A DNA stretch of 6,782 bases from an uncultured Gemmatimonadales bacterium (lineage in GTDB: Bacteria > Gemmatimonadota > Gemmatimonadetes > Longimicrobiales > Gaopeijiaceae): the NCBI GenBank assembly GCA_937983085.1, contig CALJKZ010000029.1:1-6782 (forward strand), in the 5' to 3' direction. Below the pieces are notes generated by a model. It was not told the origin of the DNA. It did not search any database and was given only the letters and a program-made list of their open reading frames with translations. Both the position numbers and the translations under genes were made by a program. Positions 1-6,483 of this stretch are shown in pieces; within the stretch, counting starts at the first letter, position 1; every line of letters begins with the position of its first letter.

Positions 1-1795
1 AGATGGCCAGGGCCGTCTCCACCGACTCCACGCCCCAGCGGTAGTCCCAGTCGCGTAGCAGCTCGACCTGCTCGGCGACCGCGTTCTTGAGCGGGTGGGA
101 GTCGGGTGCCCGGTCCCAGGCGGCGACCAGGGCCGGAACGAGGGGCTCGAAGGCAGGCTGATAGCTGTCGTACGCGGCGGCCCAGAGGCTTTCCAGGGTG
201 AAGTCGTCGACGCCCTCGAGGACCATGATGGCGTGGATGCCGCGAGCGTTTTCCTCCTGGTCGCGCTCGAAGTAGGGCGCGAAGTCTGCGCGATCGGGGC
301 TGTCGGGGCCCGCCGCGCTATACGGCCAGTTGTTCGTATTCTGGATCCATCCCACCGAGGGGTTGAAGACGTTGGGCGTCTCCTCGATGGAGTGGGGCTC
401 ACCCCAGTCGTTGGCCGACACGCTCCCGTCCACGGGCTCGAGCCAATTGAGGTCCGGGTTCCGCTCAGGCACGAAGTTGGAATGCCAGTACGCGATGTTC
501 CCTTCGGAGTCGGCGTAGACGGTGTTGTTCGAGGAGTTGGTGTGCATGGACATGTTCTCGCGGTAATCGGCGAGGTTGCGCGCCTTCGTCCGCCCGAACG
601 ACTGCATGAGGGCCGACATGGGCTCCTCCATGAGGGCCACCGATACCCAGCGGTCGCCCACGGACCTCACGATGGGCCCGTGGTGCGTCCGGAAGACCGT
701 GAACTCCCGCTCGGCCATTCCGTCGGCGGTGCGATAGGGGACGGTGACCTGACGCGTGGTCATGGGGCGCTCCTCGCCGTCCACCATGTAGACGTACCCT
801 CCGTCCCGCTCCACGACCGTCTCGAGGAACTCGTCGATGTTGTCGACGCCGCTGGAGGTGTGCATCCAGCCGGCATCCTCGTTGAAGCCCTGGTACACGA
901 AGAACTGGCCCCACGTCACGGCCCCGTACGCGTTGAGCCCCTCGTCACTCCGCATGTGGAGCTCGGAGCGGAAGAAGAACGACGTGTGCGGGTTGATGAG
1001 GAGAAGGGCGTTGCCGGTGGCGCTGTTGGCGGGCGCGATGGCGAAGCCGTTGGAGCCTGTCGGCTCGGTCCAGTCCACCAGGGGTTCCTCCGAGGTCACC
1101 AGGGAGGGCTGGGAGGAGTCGAGATGGGCCACCGAGCCGTCGGCCGCCACGAGGGTGCTTCCCGAGGACGCCGAGCGGTGCATCATCCGTCGGTCAGGGT
1201 CGCCGGCGTCGAGCCGTTCCGTGCCCGCCAGGCGCACACCGACCCCGTCGCTCATGGCCATGGCGCCCGGCCCCTCGGTGTAGAACGCCTCCAATTCACC
1301 CAGGCTCACCCGTTCGATGTCGCCGCCGATGGAGCCCTCGCTGAAGGTCAGGGCCATCCAGGGCTCGAACCGGGTGAGGACGCGGGGCTGCACGTCGGGG
1401 TTGGAGTGGAGGTAGTAGTTGAGTCCGTCGGCCCAGGCGTCCATGAGGTCGCGGAGCCACTCGGGGCTTGCCGCGTACAGGGCCTGCATCTCCGCCGGGT
1501 CGATGAAGAGCTTCATTCTGAGGTCCCGCCAGATGGCGTCCTCGCCCTCCGCCTCCGCCAGCCGTCCTTGGGAATTCAGGAAGTTCACCTCGATCCGGTT
1601 GAAGTCGTCTTCGGCCTGGGCGTAGATCATCCCGAAGACGGCGTGGGCGTCGGTGGGACCGTGGACGTGGGCGATGCCCCAGTCGTCACGCGTGATCGTG
1701 ATCTCGTCGGCCATGGCCTCCCAGCGAGCGACTTCGGGGTTGTCGGACCCGCAAGCGACGAGGGCGACGGTCAGTGCGATACAGAGCTTCTTCAT
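1..1795 (-). CDS. Penicillin acylase family lipoprotein (Ntn hydrolase; AHL-acylase/aculeacin-acylase-like), C-terminus cut by window edge
   Basis: Reading from 1795 leftwards gives an uninterrupted frame of about 598 codons with no stop before the edge; the family usually runs to roughly 750-850 residues, so a C-terminal part is missing. Residues 1-15 form a lipoprotein signal: Lys-Lys, a hydrophobic stretch, then lipobox Leu-Val-Ala-Cys with Cys15. The protein is therefore probably anchored in the envelope facing the periplasm. Family members are precursors that self-cleave in front of a Ser, Thr or Cys nucleophile and hydrolyse amide bonds of acylated substrates. Here the junction is Gly247-Ser248 in TGSNGFAIAP. 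Counting Ser248 as beta-chain residue 1, His270 (in NPHTSF) is beta-23 and Val317 (in SSGVDNID) is beta-70, the positions I recall as catalytic or oxyanion residues in PvdQ-like acylases. Asn424, in NNTVYAD, is the likely oxyanion Asn. The segment before Ser248 includes DDWGIAHVHG, typical of the alpha chain. No Shine-Dalgarno precedes ATG 1795, but no in-frame start lies close upstream and the lipobox supports this start. Substrate is unknown: penicillin, homoserine lactone or lipopeptide activity cannot be told apart. Confidence 0.92.
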   Translation of the reverse strand, partial: MKKLCIALTVALVACGSDNPEVARWEAMADEITITRDDWGIAHVHGPTDAHAVFGMIYAQAEDDFNRIEVNFLNSQGRLAEAEGEDAIWRDLRMKLFIDPAEMQALYAASPEWLRDLMDAWADGLNYYLHSNPDVQPRVLTRFEPWMALTFSEGSIGGDIERVSLGELEAFYTEGPGAMAMSDGVGVRLAGTERLDAGDPDRRMMHRSASSGSTLVAADGSVAHLDSSQPSLVTSEEPLVDWTEPTGSNGFAIAPANSATGNALLLINPHTSFFFRSELHMRSDEGLNAYGAVTWGQFFVYQGFNEDAGWMHTSSGVDNIDEFLETVVERDGGYVYMVDGEERPMTTRQVTVPYRTADGMAEREFTVFRTHHGPIVRSVGDRWVSVALMEEPMSALMQSFGRTKARNLADYRENMSMHTNSSNNTVYADSEGNIAYWHSNFVPERNPDLNWLEPVDGSVSANDWGEPHSIEETPNVFNPSVGWIQNTNNWPYSAAGPDSPDRADFAPYFERDQEENARGIHAIMVLEGVDDFTLESLWAAAYDSYQPAFEPLVPALVAAWDRAPDSHPLKNAVAEQVELLRDWDYRWGVESVETALAI

Positions 1796-1860
1796 GAGGA
1801 TGCGTGGCGCGTGGGTCGGGAGATGGGATCCGGTGGACCGGGCAGGGGAACGAGGGCGAC

Positions 1861-1889
1861 ATTGTAGAGGGAATGGTCGCTGGGGACCA
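1861..1889 (-). promoter_or_regulatory. Weak candidate sigma-70-type promoter for the acylase gene
   Basis: On the minus strand TACAAT (1866 to 1861) matches five of six bases of the TATAAT -10 consensus, an A/T-rich island in GC-rich DNA. Seventeen bases upstream is TGGTCC (1889 to 1884), which matches TTGACA at only three positions. The -10 box is 65 nt before the acylase ATG. The weak -35 overlaps one arm of the inverted repeat at 1873-1890. Inference only. Confidence 0.3.
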
Positions 1890-1890
1890 T
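1873..1890. promoter_or_regulatory. Operator-like inverted repeat in the divergent intergenic region
   Basis: ATGGTC (1873-1878) and GACCAT (1885-1890) are perfect inverted 6-mers separated by six bases (GCTGGG). The dyad lies between the divergent starts at 1795 and 1925 and overlaps the only -35 candidate for the acylase gene, a place where a dimeric repressor could act on one or both genes. A 6-bp repeat with a short spacer in about 130 bp can arise by chance, so this is a candidate, not a demonstrated operator. Confidence 0.3.
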
Positions 1891-1912
1891 GCGGCCGGCG
1901 CGGTTCAACCAC

Positions 1913-1918
1913 AGGGGA
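1913..1918 (+). promoter_or_regulatory. Ribosome binding site fixing the start of the DUF1572 gene
   Basis: AGGGGA sits six bases before ATG 1925. An in-frame ATG at 1889 would lie upstream of this site, add twelve residues that do not look like the family, and fall inside the inverted repeat at 1873-1890. The start at 1925 is therefore preferred. Confidence 0.7.
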
Positions 1919-1924
1919 ACGGGC

Positions 1925-2449
1925 ATGCGCGACATCATCGAAAGCATCGAAGGAGAGTACCGCCGCTATCGCTCCCTCGGGGAGCGGACTCTGGATCAGC
2001 TCGACGCCGACCAACTCGTCGCCCGTCCGACGGAGGCGAGCAACTCCATCGCCACCCTCGTCTGGCATATCTCCGGGAATCTGGAGTCTCGCTTCACCGA
2101 CTTCCTCACCACGGACGGAGAGAAGCCCTGGCGGGAGCGCGACGACGAATTCGCCGTGCGCGACGCCACGCCCGAGGAGATTCGGGCGAAGTGGAATCGG
2201 GGCTGGGACGTGCTCATGACTGCGCTGTCGGAGCTGAACGACGAGGACCTCCGTCGCACGGTGACCATCCGCGGGATCGAGCTCACGGTGGCAGACGCTC
2301 TCCTACGGTCGGTGGCCCACACGGCGAGCCACGTCGGCCAGATGACGTTTCAAGGCAAGGTGCTGGCAGGCGGCGCCTGGGAATGGCTGAGCATCGCACC
2401 CGGGGGGACGGCTGCCTACAACGCGAACCCCACGCGCGAGAAGGGGTGA
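1925..2449 (+). CDS. DUF1572 / DinB-superfamily protein (putative metal-binding four-helix bundle)
   Basis: This 174-residue protein begins MRDIIESIEGEYRRYRSLGE and matches, from memory of the family, DUF1572 proteins throughout: NSIATLVWHISGNL near 40-53, TDFLTTDGEKPWRERD at 58-73, a W-x2-GW segment at 90-94 and SVAHTASHVGQM at 129-140. His48, His132 and His136 are placed like the three-histidine metal site of the DinB/YfiT-like fold. Family members are cytoplasmic helical bundles; some DinB relatives are thiol transferases or hydrolases, but DUF1572 has no assigned reaction and I cannot name a substrate. There is no signal peptide or membrane helix. The length is normal and the frame intact. 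The start at 1925 is supported by AGGGGA six bases upstream. It is divergent from the acylase gene and convergent with the iron-sulfur gene, so it is probably transcribed alone. Confidence 0.88.
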   Translation: MRDIIESIEGEYRRYRSLGERTLDQLDADQLVARPTEASNSIATLVWHISGNLESRFTDFLTTDGEKPWRERDDEFAVRDATPEEIRAKWNRGWDVLMTALSELNDEDLRRTVTIRGIELTVADALLRSVAHTASHVGQMTFQGKVLAGGAWEWLSIAPGGTAAYNANPTREKG

Positions 2450-2452
2450 CAT

Positions 2453-2472
2453 CCGGCGGCGCGCCAAGCCGG
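2453..2472. terminator. Possible weak hairpin between convergent genes
   Basis: CCGGC (2453-2457) can pair with GCCGG (2468-2472) around a ten-base loop that itself contains the palindrome GGCGCGCC. The hairpin occupies most of the 36-nt gap between the two convergent stop codons, where a shared terminator would be expected. There is no T-tract on either side and the stem is only five pairs in very GC-rich DNA, so support is mostly positional. Confidence 0.2.
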
Positions 2473-2485
2473 GCCGGGGCCTCCG

Positions 2486-2911
2486 TCACGCATCGGTGAA
2501 GCCCGTCTCCAGGTGGGTGTTGTCACAGAACGGCTTGTTCTTCGAGGCCCCGCAGCGGCAGAGAGCCGCGCGAGGGCCGGTGTCCACCGGCCGACCTTCG
2601 TGGTCCACGACCCTGAGGGAGCCCCGAACGTAGAGGGGTCCGTCGGAGACCACCCGGATCTCGGGCGGCCCGTCGGGGACGGGCTCGGGCGGACCCCCGT
2701 CGGTGCGCTCGTAGGTCAGCGCGCCGGTGGGGCAGCGGTGGATGACGTCGGCGATGGCGTCGGCGGAAGCGCCGTTCGGCTGGATCCACGGCCGAGCATC
2801 GGCATCGAACACGGCGGGCAGTCCGTGGACGCACCGTTCCGCGTGGATGCACCGTCGAGCGTCGAACCGGACCGTGATCTTCTCACCCTCGTACGTACGA
2901 ACTTTGCCCAT
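2486..2911 (-). CDS. Two-domain iron-sulfur protein: YjdI-like 4Fe-4S domain fused to CDGSH domain
   Basis: The 141-residue protein has two iron-sulfur modules. Residues 1-70 resemble the small E. coli protein YjdI (divergent 4Fe-4S mono-cluster, Fer4_19): YEGEKITVRFD, then CIHAERC with Cys21 and Cys27, a PWIQP segment at 41-45, and HRCPTGAL with Cys60. A Pro-rich linker (about 71-84) leads to residues 85-141, a CDGSH (mitoNEET-type) module whose motif CRCGASKNKPFCDNTH supplies three Cys and one His (Cys118, Cys120, Cys129, His133) for a 2Fe-2S cluster. No signal peptide or membrane segment is visible, so it is probably a cytoplasmic electron-transfer or cluster-sensing protein; its partner is unknown. 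The start is supported by GGAGAGG seven bases upstream. It converges on the DUF1572 gene and diverges from the sortilin-like gene, so it is probably monocistronic. Confidence 0.92.
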   Translation of the reverse strand: MGKVRTYEGEKITVRFDARRCIHAERCVHGLPAVFDADARPWIQPNGASADAIADVIHRCPTGALTYERTDGGPPEPVPDGPPEIRVVSDGPLYVRGSLRVVDHEGRPVDTGPRAALCRCGASKNKPFCDNTHLETGFTDA

Positions 2912-2918
2912 CTGGCGT

Positions 2919-2925
2919 CCTCTCC
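2919..2925 (-). promoter_or_regulatory. Ribosome binding site of the iron-sulfur gene
   Basis: On the minus strand GGAGAGG lies seven bases before the ATG at 2911. It is one of the clearest Shine-Dalgarno matches in the window and fixes this start. Confidence 0.7.
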
Positions 2926-3155
2926 GCGTTCTCGATCATGCTCCGGGTTCTGGCTTCGGCGACCTGGGCCGCCCGACGTCGGCGCAACCGGTCGCCTGAT
3001 GCAGGATAATGGGAGTGTGCGGCAACGATGAAGGGTCGCGCGTCGGACCCGTGCGCGGGGACGGGACAGCCCGTAGGATGACCGCGTCGGGATAGGGTGG
3101 AACCCCGCCGCTCCGCTTTCAGCCCGACTTGACCCGAACCGACACCCGACGCACC

Positions 3156-3159
3156 GAGG
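3156..3159 (+). promoter_or_regulatory. Ribosome binding site choosing ATG 3165 for the sortilin-like gene
   Basis: GAGG lies five bases before ATG 3165. A TTG start at 3129 is open in the same frame, but it would put twelve charged residues in front of the signal peptide. ATG 3165 gives a normal signal sequence with a short N-region. Confidence 0.55.
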
Positions 3160-3164
3160 CTCGC

Positions 3165-6100
3165 ATGCGATCCTGCTTCTCTTCGTCCGCTCGCTCCCTC
3201 CTCACCGCTACCGCGTGCGTAGCCGGACTCGCGCTTCTGCTGACGTTCGGCCCACGGCAGGCATCCGCCCAGTCCGTGGAGCAGATCGCCTCCGTGGCCA
3301 ACGCGCTGGAGTTCAGGGAACTCGGACCCACCATCATGAGCGGCCGCGTCTCGGATCTTGCCGTCGTCGAATCCGACCCGGCCATCTTTTATGTCGGGAC
3401 GGCGTCGGCGGGCGTCTGGAAGACGACCAACTCGGGGATCACCTTCGAGGAGGTGTTCCGGAACGAGTCGACGGCGTCCATCGGCGACGTCACCGTGGCG
3501 CCCTCGAATCCCAACGTCGTCTGGGTGGGTAGCGGAGAGCCTCAGAACCGCCAGAGCTCCCCGTGGGGCAACGGCGTGTACCGGTCCACCGACGCGGGGC
3601 GCACGTGGACCCACCTGGGTCTGGAGAACACCCACCACATCTCCCGCATCCAGGTCCATCCGCGTGATCCCGACGTCGCCTACGTCGCCGCCGTGGGACA
3701 GCTCTGGGGCGCGAACCCCGAGCGTGGCGTCTACAAGACCACCGACGGCGGCCGGAGCTGGACGCAGGTCCTCTACGTCGACGACGTGACCGGAGCCATC
3801 GACATGGCCATGGATCCCGTCGACCCGCAGACGCTTTTCGTGGCCATGTACCAGAGGCAGCGAAAGCCCTGGGGCTTCAACGGTGGCGGGCCCGGAAGTG
3901 GGATCTACCGGACCATGGACGGGGGCGACAGCTGGGTGGAGCTCACCGACGGGTTGCCCGAGGGAGACAAGGGGCGCATCGGTCTCGACATCTATGACCG
4001 GGATCCGAATTTCGTCTGCGCGCTGGTCCAGGCCGACGCCAGCGGCGCCGAAGACGACACGGAGCGTGACGGCGTCTACTGCTCCACCGACCGGGGCGAG
4101 ACGTGGGAGCACCGCTCCACGACGAACAACCGGCCCATGTACTACTCTCAGATCTGGATCGATCCCAACGATCCCGAGCGCATGTACTTGGGTGGCGCCA
4201 ACATGTACCGGTCTTCGGACGGCGGCCGGAATTTCACCGACGACGCGGCAGCCGGCGTCCACCTCGACCACCACGCCCTCTGGATCAACCCGGCGAACTC
4301 GGACCACCTCGTGCTGGGCAGCGACGGCGGCGTCTCCATCAGCTGGGACCGATCGGACAATTGGTACCAGTTCCGGAACCTCCCCATCTCCCAGTTCTAC
4401 GAGATCGGCGTCGACATGCGGGACCCCTACCACGTCTGTGGTGGGCTCCAGGACAACGGTTCGTGGTGCGCCCCCTCGGACACCTGGTCGAACCAGGGCG
4501 TCCGGACCCGTGATTGGTACAACGTCGGGAGTGGCGACGGATTCTTCACCGTGATGCACTCCTCTGATACGAACATCATGTTCGCCGAGTCCCAGGGCGG
4601 GAATCTCATCCGCGTGAACCTGGAGACCATGGAGCGGGCGAGGATCCGGCCCATCGGTCGCCCCGACGGTGACGACGAACTGCCGGACCTCCGCTTCAAC
4701 TGGGATTCGCCGGTGATCCTGTCGAGCCACGACGAGAACACCGTCTACTTCGGCTCGAACGTGCTCTTCCGCTCCACCGACCTCGGGCAGAGTTGGGACG
4801 CCATCAGCGGTGACCTGACGTACGCCATCGATCGCGACACGCTGCAGATCATGGGAGTCCCGGGGTCGGCCCCGCAGATGTCGCGAAACGACGGCCAGTC
4901 GACCTACGGAAACCTCACGGCCATCGCCGAGTCCCCCGTGAACGCCGATGTCCTCTACACCGGCTCCGACGATGGTCGGGTCCATGTCACCCGCGACGGG
5001 GGAACGACGTGGACGGACGTCACCGTGAACTTCGACGACGACGTACCGGCCCGGACGTACGTCACCCGTATCGTCGCGTCCCACGGGGCCGAGGGCACGG
5101 TGTTCGTGGCGTTGGACGGACATCGGACCGCGGACTTCGCTCCGTACGTCTTCGTGAGTCGCAACCACGGGGAGGACTGGACGCGGATCACCAACGGTCT
5201 GCCCATGAGTTCGGTCAACGCGCTGGCTCAGCATCCCGACGACGAGAATCTCCTCTTCGTGGGCAACGAACTCGGGGTGTACGTGCTGAAGGATCTCGGT
5301 CATAGCTGGGTCCGCATGGAGAGCAACCTCCCCACGGTGCCCGTGGGGGAGGTGAAGGTCCAGCGCGGGGAGGAGGGCCTGGTTCTGGGGACCCACGGAC
5401 GCGGCATCTGGATCCTCGACGACGTGACGCCTCTGGTGGAGCTGGACGAGACGGTGGTGCAGTCCAATGCGTATCTCTTCCCGATCCGGCGGGCGACGTC
5501 GTACAACACGTACCGCCCCCAGGGCTGGACGCCCGGAATCTGGGAGGCGGAGAATCCCCCGTTCGGAGCCATCATCCGCTACTGGCTGGCATCCGACGTC
5601 GACGATCTGACGCTGCGCATCACCGATGCGACGGGCAACGAAATCCGACGCAGTGAGGATGCGCCCTCGTCGGCGGGCCTCAACGAGATCACCTGGGACC
5701 TGCGCCTCACCCAAGACGGACCGGACGGGGAAGCCATGGACCCGGGTCCCCGGGTCATGCCGGGGATCTACATCGTCGAACTCACGACGGGTGACGACGT
5801 AGTGCAGCAGGAGATGCAGGTGCGTATGGACCCCCGCGTGAGCATGAGCCGCCGTGAACTCATGGTGCGCCACGACGCCATGATGCAGTCGTACCGACTG
5901 TCGGCCGCCGTGGATGCGGCCGAGGACGCCCTCGACGAGATGGGGGACCAACTCGACGAGGTGGAGCGCATCCTGGACGCACGCGACGGCGTCGAGTCCC
6001 TGCGGAGCGATGTGGAGGCCATGCGCGAGCGCCTCGAGACGCTCTCCGAAGACCTGGACGAGGTCTCCGACGGAGCCGGGGTTTGGGGTCAGATCGAGGC

Positions 6101-6287
6101 GTACAGCGGGCCGCCGACGGCCGACGCCTTGTGGTGGATCGATCGTTCGTGGGAGCGGGTTCCGGGAGCGGTGGACGCCATCAACGGAGTGATCCGGACC
6201 GATATGCCGGCGCTCCTGCGGCGGGTGTACGTGGACGCGGTGGTGCCCACCGTGGAGCCCGTGACCATGCCGTCGCGGGAAGGATGA
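3165..6287 (+). CDS. Exported sortilin/VPS10-like Asp-box beta-propeller protein
   Basis: The product is 1,040 residues. Residues 1-35 are a Sec signal peptide (hydrophobic core LLTATACVAGLALLLTF, cleavage after Ala-Ser-Ala35), so the protein is exported. About ten Asp boxes (S/T-x-D-x-G-x-x-W type) follow: clear ones at 141-148, 192-199, 250-257, 307-314, 537-544 and 609-616, and degenerate ones near 87-94, 350-357, 665-672 and 708-715. These mark one or two beta-propellers of the VPS10/BNR class. GGLQDNGSW (about 426-434) and LGTHGRGIWILDD (741-753) are segments I recall as conserved in bacterial proteins annotated as sortilin or glycosyl hydrolase. Residues about 813-888 look like a FlgD-type Ig-like domain (ITWDLR, MPGIYIVELTTGD). 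Residues about 908-970 are a charged, probably coiled-coil helix, followed by a tail without a motif I recognise. No sialidase FRIP motif is present, so enzymatic activity is doubtful; ligand binding or assembly is more likely. The length is normal for the family. It heads a likely operon with the next two genes, the first only 6 nt downstream. Confidence 0.92.
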   Translation: MRSCFSSSARSLLTATACVAGLALLLTFGPRQASAQSVEQIASVANALEFRELGPTIMSGRVSDLAVVESDPAIFYVGTASAGVWKTTNSGITFEEVFRNESTASIGDVTVAPSNPNVVWVGSGEPQNRQSSPWGNGVYRSTDAGRTWTHLGLENTHHISRIQVHPRDPDVAYVAAVGQLWGANPERGVYKTTDGGRSWTQVLYVDDVTGAIDMAMDPVDPQTLFVAMYQRQRKPWGFNGGGPGSGIYRTMDGGDSWVELTDGLPEGDKGRIGLDIYDRDPNFVCALVQADASGAEDDTERDGVYCSTDRGETWEHRSTTNNRPMYYSQIWIDPNDPERMYLGGANMYRSSDGGRNFTDDAAAGVHLDHHALWINPANSDHLVLGSDGGVSISWDRSDNWYQFRNLPISQFYEIGVDMRDPYHVCGGLQDNGSWCAPSDTWSNQGVRTRDWYNVGSGDGFFTVMHSSDTNIMFAESQGGNLIRVNLETMERARIRPIGRPDGDDELPDLRFNWDSPVILSSHDENTVYFGSNVLFRSTDLGQSWDAISGDLTYAIDRDTLQIMGVPGSAPQMSRNDGQSTYGNLTAIAESPVNADVLYTGSDDGRVHVTRDGGTTWTDVTVNFDDDVPARTYVTRIVASHGAEGTVFVALDGHRTADFAPYVFVSRNHGEDWTRITNGLPMSSVNALAQHPDDENLLFVGNELGVYVLKDLGHSWVRMESNLPTVPVGEVKVQRGEEGLVLGTHGRGIWILDDVTPLVELDETVVQSNAYLFPIRRATSYNTYRPQGWTPGIWEAENPPFGAIIRYWLASDVDDLTLRITDATGNEIRRSEDAPSSAGLNEITWDLRLTQDGPDGEAMDPGPRVMPGIYIVELTTGDDVVQQEMQVRMDPRVSMSRRELMVRHDAMMQSYRLSAAVDAAEDALDEMGDQLDEVERILDARDGVESLRSDVEAMRERLETLSEDLDEVSDGAGVWGQIEAYSGPPTADALWWIDRSWERVPGAVDAINGVIRTDMPALLRRVYVDAVVPTVEPVTMPSREG

Positions 6288-6293
6288 CCTCGG

Positions 6294-6479
6294 GTGCCGA
6301 AGAGCCAGTTCATCAGCGCCGAAAGACTGAAGCCGCTCCTCGCGTATTGTGCGGTGGCGTTCCTGGTCGTCGTCATTCTGGGCGCAGTGGTACCCGCCGG
6401 GCCGCTCAGGCGGGGGCTCGTGGTGGCGTGGCTGGTGGGGTTCCCCGTGGGAGGATGGATGGTCTTCAAACGAGGGTAG
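6294..6479 (+). CDS. Small two-helix membrane protein, unknown function
   Basis: This 61-residue protein starts with GTG, preceded by GGAAGG (6278-6283) inside the end of the sortilin-like gene with a ten-base spacer. Residues 14-35 (PLLAYCAVAFLVVVILGAVV) and about 41-58 (GLVVAWLVGFPVGGWMVF) are strongly hydrophobic and look like two transmembrane helices joined by a short turn (PAGPLRR). Basic residues at Lys3, Arg11, Lys13 and at the C-terminal Lys59-Arg60 suggest both ends face the cytoplasm. I recognise no family. It sits 6 nt after the Asp-box gene and 4 nt before the serine hydrolase gene, so it is probably co-transcribed and perhaps translationally coupled. Reasons to believe it is real are the tight fit, the ribosome site and the membrane character. 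Its shortness and GTG start leave some doubt. Confidence 0.75.
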   Translation: MPKSQFISAERLKPLLAYCAVAFLVVVILGAVVPAGPLRRGLVVAWLVGFPVGGWMVFKRG

Positions 6480-6483
6480 GAGC

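Larger units (their letters stand above)
2912..3164. other. Divergent intergenic region (iron-sulfur gene / sortilin-like gene)
   Basis: These 253 bases separate two divergent starts and should hold both promoters, but I find no convincing -35/-10 pair. GATAAT at 3005-3010 (plus strand) is the best -10-like box, without a matching -35. CCGACGTCGG at 2973-2982 is a perfect 10-bp palindrome, and ACGGG/CCCGT (3061-3065 and 3070-3074) forms a small hairpin with loop ACAG in the probable leader of the downstream gene. All three short symmetries are compatible with chance in GC-rich DNA. No tRNA, small gene or repeat is visible. Confidence 0.4.

Noticed and set aside
95..1867. 590-codon open frame on the plus strand
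   Set aside because: It is antisense to the acylase gene, whose frame is continuous and carries a lipobox and catalytic motifs. The plus-strand product is low-complexity (Val, Gly, His, Arg) and typical of a GC-rich shadow frame.
1889..1924. Longer start (ATG 1889) for the DUF1572 gene
   Set aside because: The ribosome site AGGGGA at 1913-1918 lies downstream of it, and the added residues are unlike the family N-terminus.
2513..3031. 172-codon plus-strand frame over the iron-sulfur gene
   Set aside because: The minus-strand frame has two complete cluster-binding motifs and a strong ribosome site; the plus-strand frame has no motif.
3129..3164. Longer start (TTG) for the sortilin-like gene
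   Set aside because: It adds a charged twelve-residue extension before a good signal peptide, and ATG 3165 has its own GAGG five bases upstream.
3165..6287. Reading the Asp-box protein as a sialidase
   Set aside because: Asp boxes are shared by sialidases, but no FRIP motif or arginine triad context is visible, and the segments around GGLQDNGSW and THGRGIWILDD fit the sortilin-like group better.
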